Source: Poseidonocella pacifica
Lineage (GTDB): Bacteria; Pseudomonadota; Alphaproteobacteria; Rhodobacterales; Rhodobacteraceae
Length of the DNA: 64,000 bases
Assembly (NCBI RefSeq): GCF_900111875.1
Contig: NZ_FOJU01000002.1
Coordinates: 186,001-250,000 of the forward strand
Direction: 5' to 3'
Made by a program: the position numbers and the translations under genes. Positions 18,990-27,535 of this stretch are shown here, piece after piece. How positions within the stretch are numbered: position 1 is the first letter of the stretch; each line of letters opens with the position of its first letter. The notes below the pieces were generated by a model, which saw only the letters and a program-made list of their open reading frames with translations, made no database searches and had not been told where the DNA came from.

Positions 18990-21329
18990 ATGACCATCAA
19001 GGACATCTTCGAGACAATGGATTACGGACCGGCACCCGAGAGCGGGGCAGAGGCGATGGCGTGGCTTGACGGCAAGGGGCGCAAGTTCGGGTGCTTCATC
19101 GGCGGATCGCACACCAAGCCGGGCGCTCTGTTCGGAACGGCCAACCCGGCGGCAGGGGACCTGCTGGCAGAGATCACCCAAGCCTCGGCGGGTCAGGTCG
19201 ATGCAGCAGTTTCGGCAGCGCGCAAGGCCCTGCCCGGCTGGCAGAAGCTTGGCGGGCACGGACGGGCGCGGGTGCTCTATGCGCTGGCGCGGGCGTTGCA
19301 GAAGCATTCGCGGCTGTTCGCGGTGATCGAAACGCTCGACAATGGCAAGCCGATCCGGGAGGCGCGGGATATCGACGTTCCGCTGGCGGCGCGGCATTTC
19401 TACTATCACGCGGGCATGGCGCAACTCATGGAAGCCGAGCTGCCCGGGCGGGAGGCTATCGGGGTTTGCGGACAGGTGATCCCGTGGAATTTCCCGCTGC
19501 TGATGCTGTCGTGGAAGATCGCGCCCGCGCTGGCGATGGGCAATACCGTGGTGCTGAAGCCGGCGGAATACACGCCCCTTACCGCGCTGCTGTTTGCGGA
19601 GATCTGCACCGAGGCGGGCGTGCCGCCCGGGGTCGTGAACATCGTCACGGGCGATGGCGCGGTGGGCGAGATGATCGTGACCCATGAGGGGGTCGACAAG
19701 GTTGCGTTCACCGGATCGACGGCAGTTGGCCGCCGCATCCGCGAGGCCACCGCCGGAACGGGCAAGGCGCTCAGCCTCGAGCTTGGGGGCAAATCCCCAT
19801 ATATCGTGTTCGACGATGCCGATCTGGATTCCGCGGTCGAAGGGCTTGTCGATGCGATCTGGTTCAATGGCGGTCAGGTTTGCTGTGCCGGGTCCCGTCT
19901 TCTGGTGCAGGAAAGCGTCGCCGAACGGTTCCACGAGAAACTGAAAGCGCGCATGGCCAAGCTGCGCGTGGGCGATCCGATGGACAAATGCGTGGACGTG
20001 GGCGCCATCGTGCACCCCGTGCAGCTTGAGAGCATCACCCGCATGGTGGAGGCGAACAGGGCCGGAGAGGTGTACCGCGCAGAGACGGCGATGCCCGCCA
20101 CGGGCAGTTTCTATCCCCCCACGCTGATCACCGGGCTCGACCCAGCCGATACGTTGATGCAGGAGGAAATCTTTGGCCCGGTGCTTTGCGGGACGACGTT
20201 CCGCACCCCGGCCGAGGCGGTGCAGATCGCCAACAATACCCGCTACGGCCTTGCGGCGACGCTGTGGAGCGAGAACATCAACCTCGCCCTCGATATCGCG
20301 CCCAAGCTGGTGGCCGGGGTCGTCTGGGTCAACGGGACCAACATGTTCGACGCGGCGGCGGGCTTTGGCGGGGTGCGCGAGAGCGGATTCGGGCGCGAAG
20401 GCGGTTGGGAAGGGCTTGCGGCCTATACCAAGCCATCGGGCAAGGCGAAGCCCTTGGCGCGGATCGACGCGCTTGGGGGCAACGGTGCCACGGCAGAGGG
20501 GCTCGACCGGACGGCCAAGCTCTATGTCGGCGGTAAGCAGGCGCGGCCCGACGGGGGCTATTCGCGCGGCGTGCACGGCAAGAGCGGTGCGCTGCTTGGG
20601 CAAGTGCCGGTGGCAAACCGCAAAGATCTGCGCAATGCCGTTGAGGCCGCCCAAAGCGCGGCAGGCTGGGCCAAGAGCACCGGCCATCTGCGCGCGCAGA
20701 TCCTGTATTACATCGCGGAAAACCTCGAGGCGCGGTCAGTTGAGTTTGCCGAGCGGATCGACGCCATGACCGGCAAGCGCGGCGGGCAGGATGAGGTCGC
20801 GGCGAGTGTCCGGCGGCTGTTCACCTATGCGGCGTGGGCCGACAAGTTTGACGGACAGGCACATGGTGTGCCCATCCGGGGCGTGGCGCTTGCCATGCGG
20901 GAGCCGGTTGGCGTCATCGGGGCGCTCTGCGCGGATGAGGCACCGCTGCTGGGGCTCGTGTCGGTGATGGGCGCGGCGATGGCGATGGGCAACCGGGCGG
21001 TCCTCGTGGCGTCGGAGCCATTCCCACTGGCCGCGACGGATTTCTATCAGGTGCTGGACACCTCCGATGTGCCGGCGGGCGTGGTCAACATCCTGACCGG
21101 CGCCCATGCGGAGCTTGCCCCCGTACTGGCGTCGCATCTTGATGTGGATGCGGTCTGGTCCTTCTCGTCGTCGGATCTCTCCGGGATCATAGAGCGCAAG
21201 TCTGCGGGCAATCTCAAGCGCACATGGGTCAATCATGGCCGCGCGCGGGATTGGACCGGCGAGGATGCGCGCGCGTTTCTTGAGGCCGCGACCGAGGTCA
21301 AGACGGTCTGGATTCCCTACGGCGAATGA
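18990..21329 (+). CDS. two-domain aldehyde dehydrogenase (ALDH16 type)
   Basis: 779 residues from the ATG at 18990 (AGAGAAG upstream; ATG 18972 is an alternative). Residues 1 to about 480 form a complete ALDH: PWNFPLLMLSWKIAPALAMGN, FTGSTAVGRRI, LELGGKSPYIV (general-base glutamate) and GGQVCCAGSR (catalytic cysteine). The remaining 300 residues repeat the NAD-binding half (PVGVIGALCADEAPLLGLVSVMG) but have no LELGG or GQxC motif, so they are non-catalytic. This is the ALDH16 layout known from Loktanella. The pairing with deoC implies acetaldehyde to acetate in deoxyribose use. Confidence 0.93.
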   Translation: MTIKDIFETMDYGPAPESGAEAMAWLDGKGRKFGCFIGGSHTKPGALFGTANPAAGDLLAEITQASAGQVDAAVSAARKALPGWQKLGGHGRARVLYALARALQKHSRLFAVIETLDNGKPIREARDIDVPLAARHFYYHAGMAQLMEAELPGREAIGVCGQVIPWNFPLLMLSWKIAPALAMGNTVVLKPAEYTPLTALLFAEICTEAGVPPGVVNIVTGDGAVGEMIVTHEGVDKVAFTGSTAVGRRIREATAGTGKALSLELGGKSPYIVFDDADLDSAVEGLVDAIWFNGGQVCCAGSRLLVQESVAERFHEKLKARMAKLRVGDPMDKCVDVGAIVHPVQLESITRMVEANRAGEVYRAETAMPATGSFYPPTLITGLDPADTLMQEEIFGPVLCGTTFRTPAEAVQIANNTRYGLAATLWSENINLALDIAPKLVAGVVWVNGTNMFDAAAGFGGVRESGFGREGGWEGLAAYTKPSGKAKPLARIDALGGNGATAEGLDRTAKLYVGGKQARPDGGYSRGVHGKSGALLGQVPVANRKDLRNAVEAAQSAAGWAKSTGHLRAQILYYIAENLEARSVEFAERIDAMTGKRGGQDEVAASVRRLFTYAAWADKFDGQAHGVPIRGVALAMREPVGVIGALCADEAPLLGLVSVMGAAMAMGNRAVLVASEPFPLAATDFYQVLDTSDVPAGVVNILTGAHAELAPVLASHLDVDAVWSFSSSDLSGIIERKSAGNLKRTWVNHGRARDWTGEDARAFLEAATEVKTVWIPYGE

Positions 21330-21332
21330 GCT

Positions 21333-21355
21333 GATCGGGCGGGCCGCGCCCGATC
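21333..21355 (+). terminator. hairpin after the ALDH gene
   Basis: A perfect 9-bp stem GATCGGGCG/CGCCCGATC with a 5-base loop starts 4 bases after the ALDH stop. There is no T-run, so it may stabilise the deoC-ALDH mRNA end or terminate weakly. Confidence 0.4.
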
Positions 21356-21490
21356 AAATCGTGCGATCCCTCTGGCAAGGGCTGCGTTTCACGCCCTCAA
21401 CAGGCGGAATTCACATGCCTGTCACCTCTGCGTTACGAGAACGTCACGGAGAGGCGCGATGCCCGGCGCGAGACAAACAGGGAGCTTTTG

Positions 21491-23644
21491 ATGAGCATTC
21501 GTCACATCTGCCTCACCTCCGCGCTGGCGCTGGCCGCCGGCGGGGCGTGGGCCGAGAATTTTAACCGCATCGCCTCGTTTCCGGTCGTGGACAACATGGC
21601 CGAGGGCGAAGACCGCAACCGGGAAACCTCGCCGGAGATCATCGCGACCTCTGCCGATGGCATGACGCTGATTTATACCGACAGCCCCTTGGGCGTGGTG
21701 GGTCTGATCGACCTGACCGATCCGGCGGCCCCTGCCCCCGGTGGCAAGATCGACGTGGGCGGCGAGCCGACCTCCGTGGTCGTCGCGGGCGGCATGGCCT
21801 ATGCGGGGGTCAACACCTCCCCCAGCTTTACCGAGCCCTCGGGCAAGATCGTGGCGATCGACCTCGCCACCGGCGAGATTGCCGAAGCCTGTGAGCTTGG
21901 CGGTCAGCCCGACAGCGTGGCGGCGGCGAAGGACGGCAGCTTTTTGTCGATCGCCATCGAAAATGAGCGCGACGAGGATCTGGGCGATGGACGCGTGGGC
22001 CAGATGCCCGCGGGTTTCCTTGTCATGGTCGATCTGGAGGACGGCCTTGCCTGCGACACGCTGCGCACGGTTGACCTGACCGGGTTGGCGGAGGTTGGCG
22101 CAGAGGACCCCGAGCCGGAGTTCGTCGACATCAACGCGCTTGGCGAAACCATTGTGACCTTGCAGGAAAACAACCACCTCGTGGTGGTGGACCGGGCGGG
22201 CAACGTGCAGCACCACTTCTCCGCCGGGGCGGTGGACCTGACCGGGATCGACACGCAGGACGACCGTGGATCGCTGCTGTTCACCGACAGCCAGATGGGG
22301 CGCAAGCGCGAACCCGATGCGGTCAAATGGATCGACGACGCGCATTTCGCCACCGCGAATGAAGGCGACATGGACGGCGGATCGCGCGGCTGGACGATCT
22401 TCAACAAGGACGGCAGCGTCGTCTATGAGAGCGGCGCAAGCTTTGAGCATGCGCTGATCGAGATCGGCCACTATCCGGACAAGCGATCCGATGCGAAGGG
22501 CGTGGAGCCTGAAAGCATCGAGTTCGCCGAATTTGACGGCGTGCCGATGGTTTTCGTCGGGTCAGAGCGCGGCTCGGCCGTGGGGGTCTATGACGTGACC
22601 GATCTGGCAAACCCCGTGCTGCGCCAGATCCTGCCCTCGGGCATCGGGCCAGAAGGCTATGCCGCGATCCCGTCGCGGGGCCTGTTGGTGTCGGCCAACG
22701 AAACCGACCTCATCGAGGATGGCGGCGTGCGCGCGCATGTCATGGTCTATGCCTATCAGGATGCCGATGCGGCCTATCCGACGCTGACCTCCGCCGGTTC
22801 GGAAGAACTGATCGGGTGGGGTGCGATCTCCGGCATGGTCGCCGGTGATGGGGACACGGTCTATGCGGTCAACGACAGCTTTTACGGCTATCAGCCCACG
22901 ATCTTTACCATCGACGTGAGCGCGACCCCTGCCCGTATCACCCATGCGACCCCGATCACGCGCGGGGGCCGTGTGGCACAGAAGCTCGACCTTGAGGGAA
23001 TCACGCGCGATGGCGAGGGCGGGTTCTGGCTCGCCTCCGAAGGGCGGACCGACCGGATGATCCCGCACGGCCTGTATCATGTGAACGCCAAGGGTGAGAT
23101 CCTGGAAGAAATCGCGCTTCCCACCGAATTGCTCGCGGTGGAGAAACGTTTCGGCTTCGAGGGCGTGACCAAGATCGGCACCACGCTCTGGATGGCGGTG
23201 CAGCGCGAGTGGGCGGACGATCCCGCGAACCGGGTGAAACTCATTTCCTACGACCTCGAAACCGAGGAATGGGGCGCGGTGCATTACCCCAAGGCGGCCT
23301 CGGACGAGGGCTGGGTCGGGCTGTCGGAGATCACGGCCCATGGCAACAACGTCTATGTGGTGGAGCGCGACAACCAGATCGGCGCCGCGGCGAAGATCAA
23401 GAAACTCTACCGGATTCCGCTCGACACCATGACCCCCGCACCGCTTGGCTCTGAGTTGCCCATGGTGGAGAAGGAAGAGGTGCGCGACCTGATCCCCGAC
23501 CTCGCCAACTATGGCGGCTATATCGTGGACAAGGTCGAGGGACTTGCGATTTTCGAGGACGGACGCGCCTTTGTCAGCACCGACAATGACGGTGTCGATG
23601 ACAGTTCTGGCGAGACGTTCTTCTGGCAGATCGACAACCTCTGA
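21491..23644 (+). CDS. secreted esterase-like / phytase-family beta-propeller protein
   Basis: 717 residues from the ATG at 21491 (GGAG just upstream; a TTG one codon earlier is possible). A signal peptide ends at GGAWA-ENF. The body reads as repeated beta-propeller blades (VVGLIDLTDPAAP, IVAIDLATGEIAEACELGGQPDSVAAA), and the C-terminal half (LDLEGITRDGEGGFWLASEG, VEGLAIFEDGRAFVSTDNDG) is the esterase-like phytase domain. It is probably a periplasmic or extracellular phosphoesterase; substrate unknown. A strong terminator follows the stop. Confidence 0.85.
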   Translation: MSIRHICLTSALALAAGGAWAENFNRIASFPVVDNMAEGEDRNRETSPEIIATSADGMTLIYTDSPLGVVGLIDLTDPAAPAPGGKIDVGGEPTSVVVAGGMAYAGVNTSPSFTEPSGKIVAIDLATGEIAEACELGGQPDSVAAAKDGSFLSIAIENERDEDLGDGRVGQMPAGFLVMVDLEDGLACDTLRTVDLTGLAEVGAEDPEPEFVDINALGETIVTLQENNHLVVVDRAGNVQHHFSAGAVDLTGIDTQDDRGSLLFTDSQMGRKREPDAVKWIDDAHFATANEGDMDGGSRGWTIFNKDGSVVYESGASFEHALIEIGHYPDKRSDAKGVEPESIEFAEFDGVPMVFVGSERGSAVGVYDVTDLANPVLRQILPSGIGPEGYAAIPSRGLLVSANETDLIEDGGVRAHVMVYAYQDADAAYPTLTSAGSEELIGWGAISGMVAGDGDTVYAVNDSFYGYQPTIFTIDVSATPARITHATPITRGGRVAQKLDLEGITRDGEGGFWLASEGRTDRMIPHGLYHVNAKGEILEEIALPTELLAVEKRFGFEGVTKIGTTLWMAVQREWADDPANRVKLISYDLETEEWGAVHYPKAASDEGWVGLSEITAHGNNVYVVERDNQIGAAAKIKKLYRIPLDTMTPAPLGSELPMVEKEEVRDLIPDLANYGGYIVDKVEGLAIFEDGRAFVSTDNDGVDDSSGETFFWQIDNL

Positions 23645-23654
23645 TCCGCGCCAT

Positions 23655-23689
23655 AGCCCCGCCCGCAGCCAATGCGGGCGGGGCTTTTT
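23655..23689 (+). terminator. Rho-independent terminator after the phytase-like gene
   Basis: A perfect 13-bp stem AGCCCCGCCCGCA/TGCGGGCGGGGCT with a 5-base loop is followed directly by TTTT. Confidence 0.9.
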
Positions 23690-23745
23690 CGTGCCCGAAG
23701 ACAGCGCGCGGCTCCGCCGAGGCGGGCCAGTCGGCTCCGCCGGGC

Positions 23746-23964
23746 CTAGCGATAGCGCCAGAAGTCGGCCTTTTCCTCGATCCGAGGTGGCAAGCCGATG
23801 TCCCGCCGCAAATGGTTGCTCAAGTTCGAGACGGGGGCACGGCTACGCTTGAGGCTCGCGAAAATGGCGGTGCGCAGAATGGTCCATGCACCATATTCAA
23901 CAACGAGTTGCTCGACGAAAAGAGACAAGGCTCTGCTTTGCGGCGCAGCAGGAGAGTGCGTCAT
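23746..23964 (-). CDS. DUF1127 domain protein
   Basis: 72 residues from the ATG at 23964; the frame continues upstream but without family similarity. The C-terminal LSNHLRRDIGLPPR is the DUF1127 core (an L-x-D-I-G-L motif with basic residues). Small DUF1127 proteins in alphaproteobacteria are arginine-rich, and some are linked to phosphate or RNA-turnover regulation; for this one no role can be given. No good ribosome-binding site is visible. Confidence 0.75.
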   Translation of the reverse strand: MTHSPAAPQSRALSLFVEQLVVEYGAWTILRTAIFASLKRSRAPVSNLSNHLRRDIGLPPRIEEKADFWRYR

Positions 23965-24286
23965 GGGGATACCGTCCGGTGCCAATGGCCCGGTCCTATG
24001 TGATAAGTCATGAAAATGCGCGGAATGCGACCCCGGGTGCCAAAGGCACACAGATTATGTCAGTCCGAACTTGAGGGGGTTTTGGGGCGGATCAGCCTTG
24101 GAGGCGTCGCCATTTAGTCCCACGGACGGAGCCGAAATCAGGGCGATATGTACAAACATGCAGTGTCGTCATGAAGCGCCCTCCTTCGACTGGCGTTGCG
24201 GGATGGGCGCAATCTGCTCCGATTCCAGCATTTCGCAAAGTCAGGATTGCCGCACCCTTCAGAAACGAAAAAGTAGTTGCCTAAAT
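23965..24286. other. intergenic region between DUF1127 and hsp20
   Basis: About 320 bases with no convincing gene on either strand. It should hold the DUF1127 promoter (minus strand), but no clear hexamers were recognised. Confidence 0.4.
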
Positions 24287-24319
24287 GCAACAAACCCTCC
24301 CCAGCGGTGCTGGAGAGGG
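24287..24319 (-). terminator. terminator of the hsp20 gene
   Basis: An 11-bp stem with one mismatch (CCCTCTCCAGC/GCTGGGGAGGG on the minus strand, 3-base loop, 24295-24319) is followed on that strand by TTTGTTGCATTT. It lies 25 bases past the hsp20 stop. Confidence 0.7.
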
Positions 24320-24343
24320 CAGAATCAGGATATGGGGACGGGA

Positions 24344-24817
24344 TCAGTTGACCTTGTCGGCCTCTACCACGTCCTTTTTCGCTTCGATCGTCTCGCCGCG
24401 GGCGATTTCGATCCGGCGGGGTTTGAGAGCTTCGGGAACTTCGCGCACCATGTCGATGTGCAGCATTCCGTCCGCGTGGCTCGCGCCCTCAATTCGGACA
24501 TGATCGGCCAGGGTGAACCGGCGCTCGAACGCGCGGGTTGCGATGCCGCGGTGCAGGTAGGTACGGTTTTCATCGTCCTCGGCCTTGCGTCCGGATACGA
24601 CGATCGCGTTTTCCTTCACCTCGACCGACAGGTCCTCGTCGGAAAATCCGGCGACGGCGAGAGAGATGCGGTAAGCATCCTCGGCGGTCTTTTCGATGTT
24701 GTATGGGGGGTAGGTCGGCTGGGCCACGTCGTTGGCCAGCGCCCTGTTCATCATGTCGGCAATCTGATCAAAGCCGACGGTTGCACGATAAAGCGGTGCA
24801 AGATCGAATGTACGCAT
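24344..24817 (-). CDS. Hsp20 family small heat-shock protein
   Basis: 157 residues. N-terminal FDLAPLYRATVGFDQIADMMNRAL and PPYNIEKTAEDAYRI start the IbpA-type protein; the alpha-crystallin domain spans roughly residues 38-130 with AVAGFSDEDLSVEVKEN, YLHRGIATRAFERRFTLADHV, and a short C-terminal tail with the I-x-I-like RIEI. It is an ATP-independent holdase for unfolding proteins. A GGAGG site is 8 bases before the ATG, but is predicted to be masked by a ROSE-type leader. A sigma-32-like promoter lies upstream. Confidence 0.95.
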   Translation of the reverse strand: MRTFDLAPLYRATVGFDQIADMMNRALANDVAQPTYPPYNIEKTAEDAYRISLAVAGFSDEDLSVEVKENAIVVSGRKAEDDENRTYLHRGIATRAFERRFTLADHVRIEGASHADGMLHIDMVREVPEALKPRRIEIARGETIEAKKDVVEADKVN

Positions 24818-24822
24818 GGGTC

Positions 24823-24872
24823 ATCCTCCATTGAGCGACAACTGATGTAACGCCGTCCATCTCGGACCGGCG
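24823..24872 (-). promoter_or_regulatory. ROSE-like RNA thermometer in the hsp20 leader
   Basis: On the minus strand the ribosome-binding site sits in TCGCTC-AATG-GAGGAT (24838-24823): a 4-base loop closed by C-G, U-A, C-G with a G-G mismatch above. This is the U(U/C)GCU versus AGGA arrangement that defines ROSE elements of rhizobial small heat-shock genes. A second hairpin, CGCCGGTCC-GAGAT-GGACGGCG, is just upstream (24872-24851). The predicted leader is about 88 bases, the usual ROSE length. Confidence 0.7.
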
Positions 24873-24911
24873 CGGTCGTTTGCGGGGCCCGTTTGGCACC
24901 CCGGTGCTGAT

Positions 24912-24941
24912 AATTTGGGAAAGCGCGGCGCAGGTTTCAAG
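24912..24941 (-). promoter_or_regulatory. candidate sigma-32 (heat-shock) promoter for hsp20
   Basis: On the minus strand CTTGAAA (24941-24935) is followed after 15 bases by CCCAAATT (24919-24912), close to the RpoH consensus CTTGAAA-N11-16-CCCCATNT. It is about 95 bases before the hsp20 ATG. Confidence 0.65.
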
Positions 24942-24958
24942 GCCCCGCGCCGCCGTTT

Positions 24959-26362
24959 TCAGCGCAGAATCGGGACCGTCGGCGCGGCCTTTCGCTCAGC
25001 GCTCATTGCGGGGGGCTTTGGTCCGCCCGTCGCCCAATCGAGCAGTTCGACGGTATGCACGATGGGGATTTCCGTGGCGCCACCGATCTGCATCATGCAG
25101 CCGATATTGCCCGCCGCGATGACGTCGGGGCGGCGCGCTTCGAGGGTGCGCACCTTGCGGTCGCGCAGCTTGGCGGAAATCTCTGGCTGCATCAGGTTGT
25201 AGGTGCCTGCCGAACCACAACACAGATGACTGTCCGCCGGTTCCACGACCCGAAAACCCACACGTTTGAGCAGGTCCTTGGGGTATGTCTTGATCTTCTG
25301 CCCGTGCTGCAAGGAACAGGCCGCATGGTAGGCGACGGTAAGCCCCTGCCCTTCGGCGGGCGGGGCGGTTTGCGGCGCCTCTGGCCCATCCGTTCCGGCG
25401 ACGCCGAAGCGCGCGGGATTGTCCAACTCGTGGGTCGCCCCGTCCGGCAACAGATCAATCAGCAGCTCGGAGACGTCTCTGGCGATCCCGCTCACACGCG
25501 CGGCGTCCGCGGCGAGGGGCTCGTTGCGGAACATATGCCCGTAGTCCTTGACGGTGGTGCCGCAGCCGGAGGTGTTGATGACGATGGCGTCCAGCCCGTC
25601 GCCGTCCATCTCCGCCACCCATGAACGGATGTTCTTTGCCGCCGTCGCATGGCTCTCGTCGGTCTTGCCCATATGATGCGTTAGCGCGCCGCAGCAGCCC
25701 TGCCCCTTGGGGATCACCACCTCACAGCCCAACCGCCGCAGCAGCCGGATCGTCGCGTCGTTGATATCCGTATTGAGCGCCCGCTGCGCGCACCCCGTCA
25801 TGAGCGCCACGCGTTTTATGCGCGGTCCGGAGGGGGCGAAGCTTTGAGGGTCGTCGTTGCGCGACACCGGCGGGATACGCTTGGGTGCCATGTCGAGCAT
25901 CGCCCGAAGCCGCGCGTCGGGAACCAGATTTCTGAACGGCCGCCCGATCTTGGCCGCCAGAAGGGCCACCCGGAACCGCCCCGGATAGGGCAGGATCCGC
26001 GCCAGAACCCAGCGCAGGGCACGGTCGGAAAGGGGGCGCTGGTAGTGCTTCTCGATATAATCTCGGGCGTGATCGACGAGGTGCATGTAGTGCACCCCCG
26101 ACGGGCAGGTCGACATGCAGGCGAGACAGGACAGGCATCGGTCGATGTGCTTGACGGTGGTCACATCGGGGACACGCTCATTCTCCAGCATATCCTTGAT
26201 GAGATAGATCCGGCCCCGGGGGCTGTCGAGTTCGTCGCCGAGCACCTGATAGGTCGGACATGTGGCGGTGCAGAACCCGCAATGCACGCAGGCCCGCAGG
26301 ATCTCGTTGGAACGGGCGATGCCGGGATCGGCAAGCTGCGCTTCGGTAAACTTGGTTTGCAT
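24959..26362 (-). CDS. glcF: glycolate oxidase iron-sulfur subunit
   Basis: 467 residues. Two 4Fe-4S motifs, CVHCGFCTATCP (about residues 26-37) and CLSCLACMSTCPSG, are followed by CCG domains (CCGALTHHMG and CCGSAGTYNLMQP). GlcF passes electrons from the flavin subunits to the respiratory chain during oxidation of glycolate to glyoxylate. It begins 3 bases after glcE and ends the glcD-glcE-glcF operon. Downstream, the hsp20 promoter starts 18 bases before its stop. Confidence 0.95.
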   Translation of the reverse strand: MQTKFTEAQLADPGIARSNEILRACVHCGFCTATCPTYQVLGDELDSPRGRIYLIKDMLENERVPDVTTVKHIDRCLSCLACMSTCPSGVHYMHLVDHARDYIEKHYQRPLSDRALRWVLARILPYPGRFRVALLAAKIGRPFRNLVPDARLRAMLDMAPKRIPPVSRNDDPQSFAPSGPRIKRVALMTGCAQRALNTDINDATIRLLRRLGCEVVIPKGQGCCGALTHHMGKTDESHATAAKNIRSWVAEMDGDGLDAIVINTSGCGTTVKDYGHMFRNEPLAADAARVSGIARDVSELLIDLLPDGATHELDNPARFGVAGTDGPEAPQTAPPAEGQGLTVAYHAACSLQHGQKIKTYPKDLLKRVGFRVVEPADSHLCCGSAGTYNLMQPEISAKLRDRKVRTLEARRPDVIAAGNIGCMMQIGGATEIPIVHTVELLDWATGGPKPPAMSAERKAAPTVPILR

Positions 26363-26365
26363 GCC

Positions 26366-27472
26366 CTACCCCATAAGGCCCGGATTGAAGATCCCCTTGG
26401 GATCGAATTTGGCGCGCAAGCCCGCGGTGAGGGCGGCGATGGGGGCGGGTTCCGGGTGAAACCGCTGACCGCTGCCCCGGACGAGGGTGGCGTGACCGCC
26501 GAAATCCCCCAGCCGGGCACGCGCGTCCGCCCCCTCCGGCAGCAGCGCCCAAATGAGCCCACCACCCCAGTCGTACAGCAGACCCGCCGCGTCGAGCCGA
26601 GACGCGATCTGCGGCCCCTCGGTGGGCTTGCAGGAAATACGCCAGACGTCGCCCGCCGTGTCGTGAAACGGCGCCACATCGCGGACCCATCTCCAGATCG
26701 ATGCGGTTTCTTCGGGGTCCCGCAGGATCTCGACCTCACCAAAGGGGGCGAGCACGCCCTGCAATTTCCCAGTGCGATAGCTCATCTGCTCGGCGAAGCC
26801 TTCGATCCGCAACCACGTCTCGGGCTCCCCGCCCGGCCCCTGCGGCGCATGCGCGGCACCCGTCACTTCGAAGGGCGAGGTCAGCCCCGCAGAAAGCGCG
26901 CGGACCGCGTCGGCATCGCTCAGCCCGCGCAGCCGCAAAACAGCCGTTTCCGCAGGCGCGGGCAGGACCTTGAGCGCCACTTCCGTCAAGACGCCGAGTG
27001 TTCCGTAGCTGCCGCCCATCAATTTCACGAGGTCATAGCCGGTGACGTTTTTCATCACGCGGCCCCCGTTCTTGATCACCTGCCCGGTGCCATCGACGAA
27101 ACGCACGCCCAGCATGAAATCGCGGCATGCGCCGGCATTGATGCGGCGAGGACCGGATATGTTACCAGCGCAAACTCCGCCGATGGTCGGGGTGCCTCCG
27201 CCCCCGATCAGACCGCGATGATCCATCGGCTCGAAAGCGAGCCGCTGCCCCTCGGCGGCAAGTGCTGTCTCCACCTCGGCGACGGGTGTTCCGGCACGCA
27301 CGACAAGCGTCAGGGCACCCGGCTCATATAGCTCGATCCCGGCAAGCCCCCCGGTTTCCAGAGGCGTGCCCGCCCCGCCCATGCCACGTGTCCCGCCGCC
27401 GACAATCCGCAGTGGTTCCGTCGCCGCGCGAACAACCTCGGCCAGGTCCTGCTCTGTTTCCGGTCTTGCCAT
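26366..27472 (-). CDS. glcE: glycolate oxidase FAD-binding subunit
   Basis: 368 residues. VGGGTRGMGGAG and GGTPTIGGVCAGNISGPRRINAGACRD form a PCMH-type FAD-binding domain, shorter than GlcD, as expected for GlcE. KNVTGYDLVKLMGGSYGTLGVLTEVALKVLP is the typical GlcE block. It forms the heterotrimeric glycolate dehydrogenase with GlcD and GlcF. It is 63 bases from glcD on the same strand. Confidence 0.94.
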   Translation of the reverse strand: MARPETEQDLAEVVRAATEPLRIVGGGTRGMGGAGTPLETGGLAGIELYEPGALTLVVRAGTPVAEVETALAAEGQRLAFEPMDHRGLIGGGGTPTIGGVCAGNISGPRRINAGACRDFMLGVRFVDGTGQVIKNGGRVMKNVTGYDLVKLMGGSYGTLGVLTEVALKVLPAPAETAVLRLRGLSDADAVRALSAGLTSPFEVTGAAHAPQGPGGEPETWLRIEGFAEQMSYRTGKLQGVLAPFGEVEILRDPEETASIWRWVRDVAPFHDTAGDVWRISCKPTEGPQIASRLDAAGLLYDWGGGLIWALLPEGADARARLGDFGGHATLVRGSGQRFHPEPAPIAALTAGLRAKFDPKGIFNPGLMG

Positions 27473-27535
27473 GATCCGTCTCTTTCCACCTGCCCCGTTG
27501 CCCGAGGGTTTGCCTCTGCCGCGCTTGCGACGTCG

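Noticed and set aside
25844-27331. 495-codon plus-strand frame opposite glcF and glcE
   Set aside because: It spans the junction of two clear glycolate oxidase genes and has shadow-like composition.
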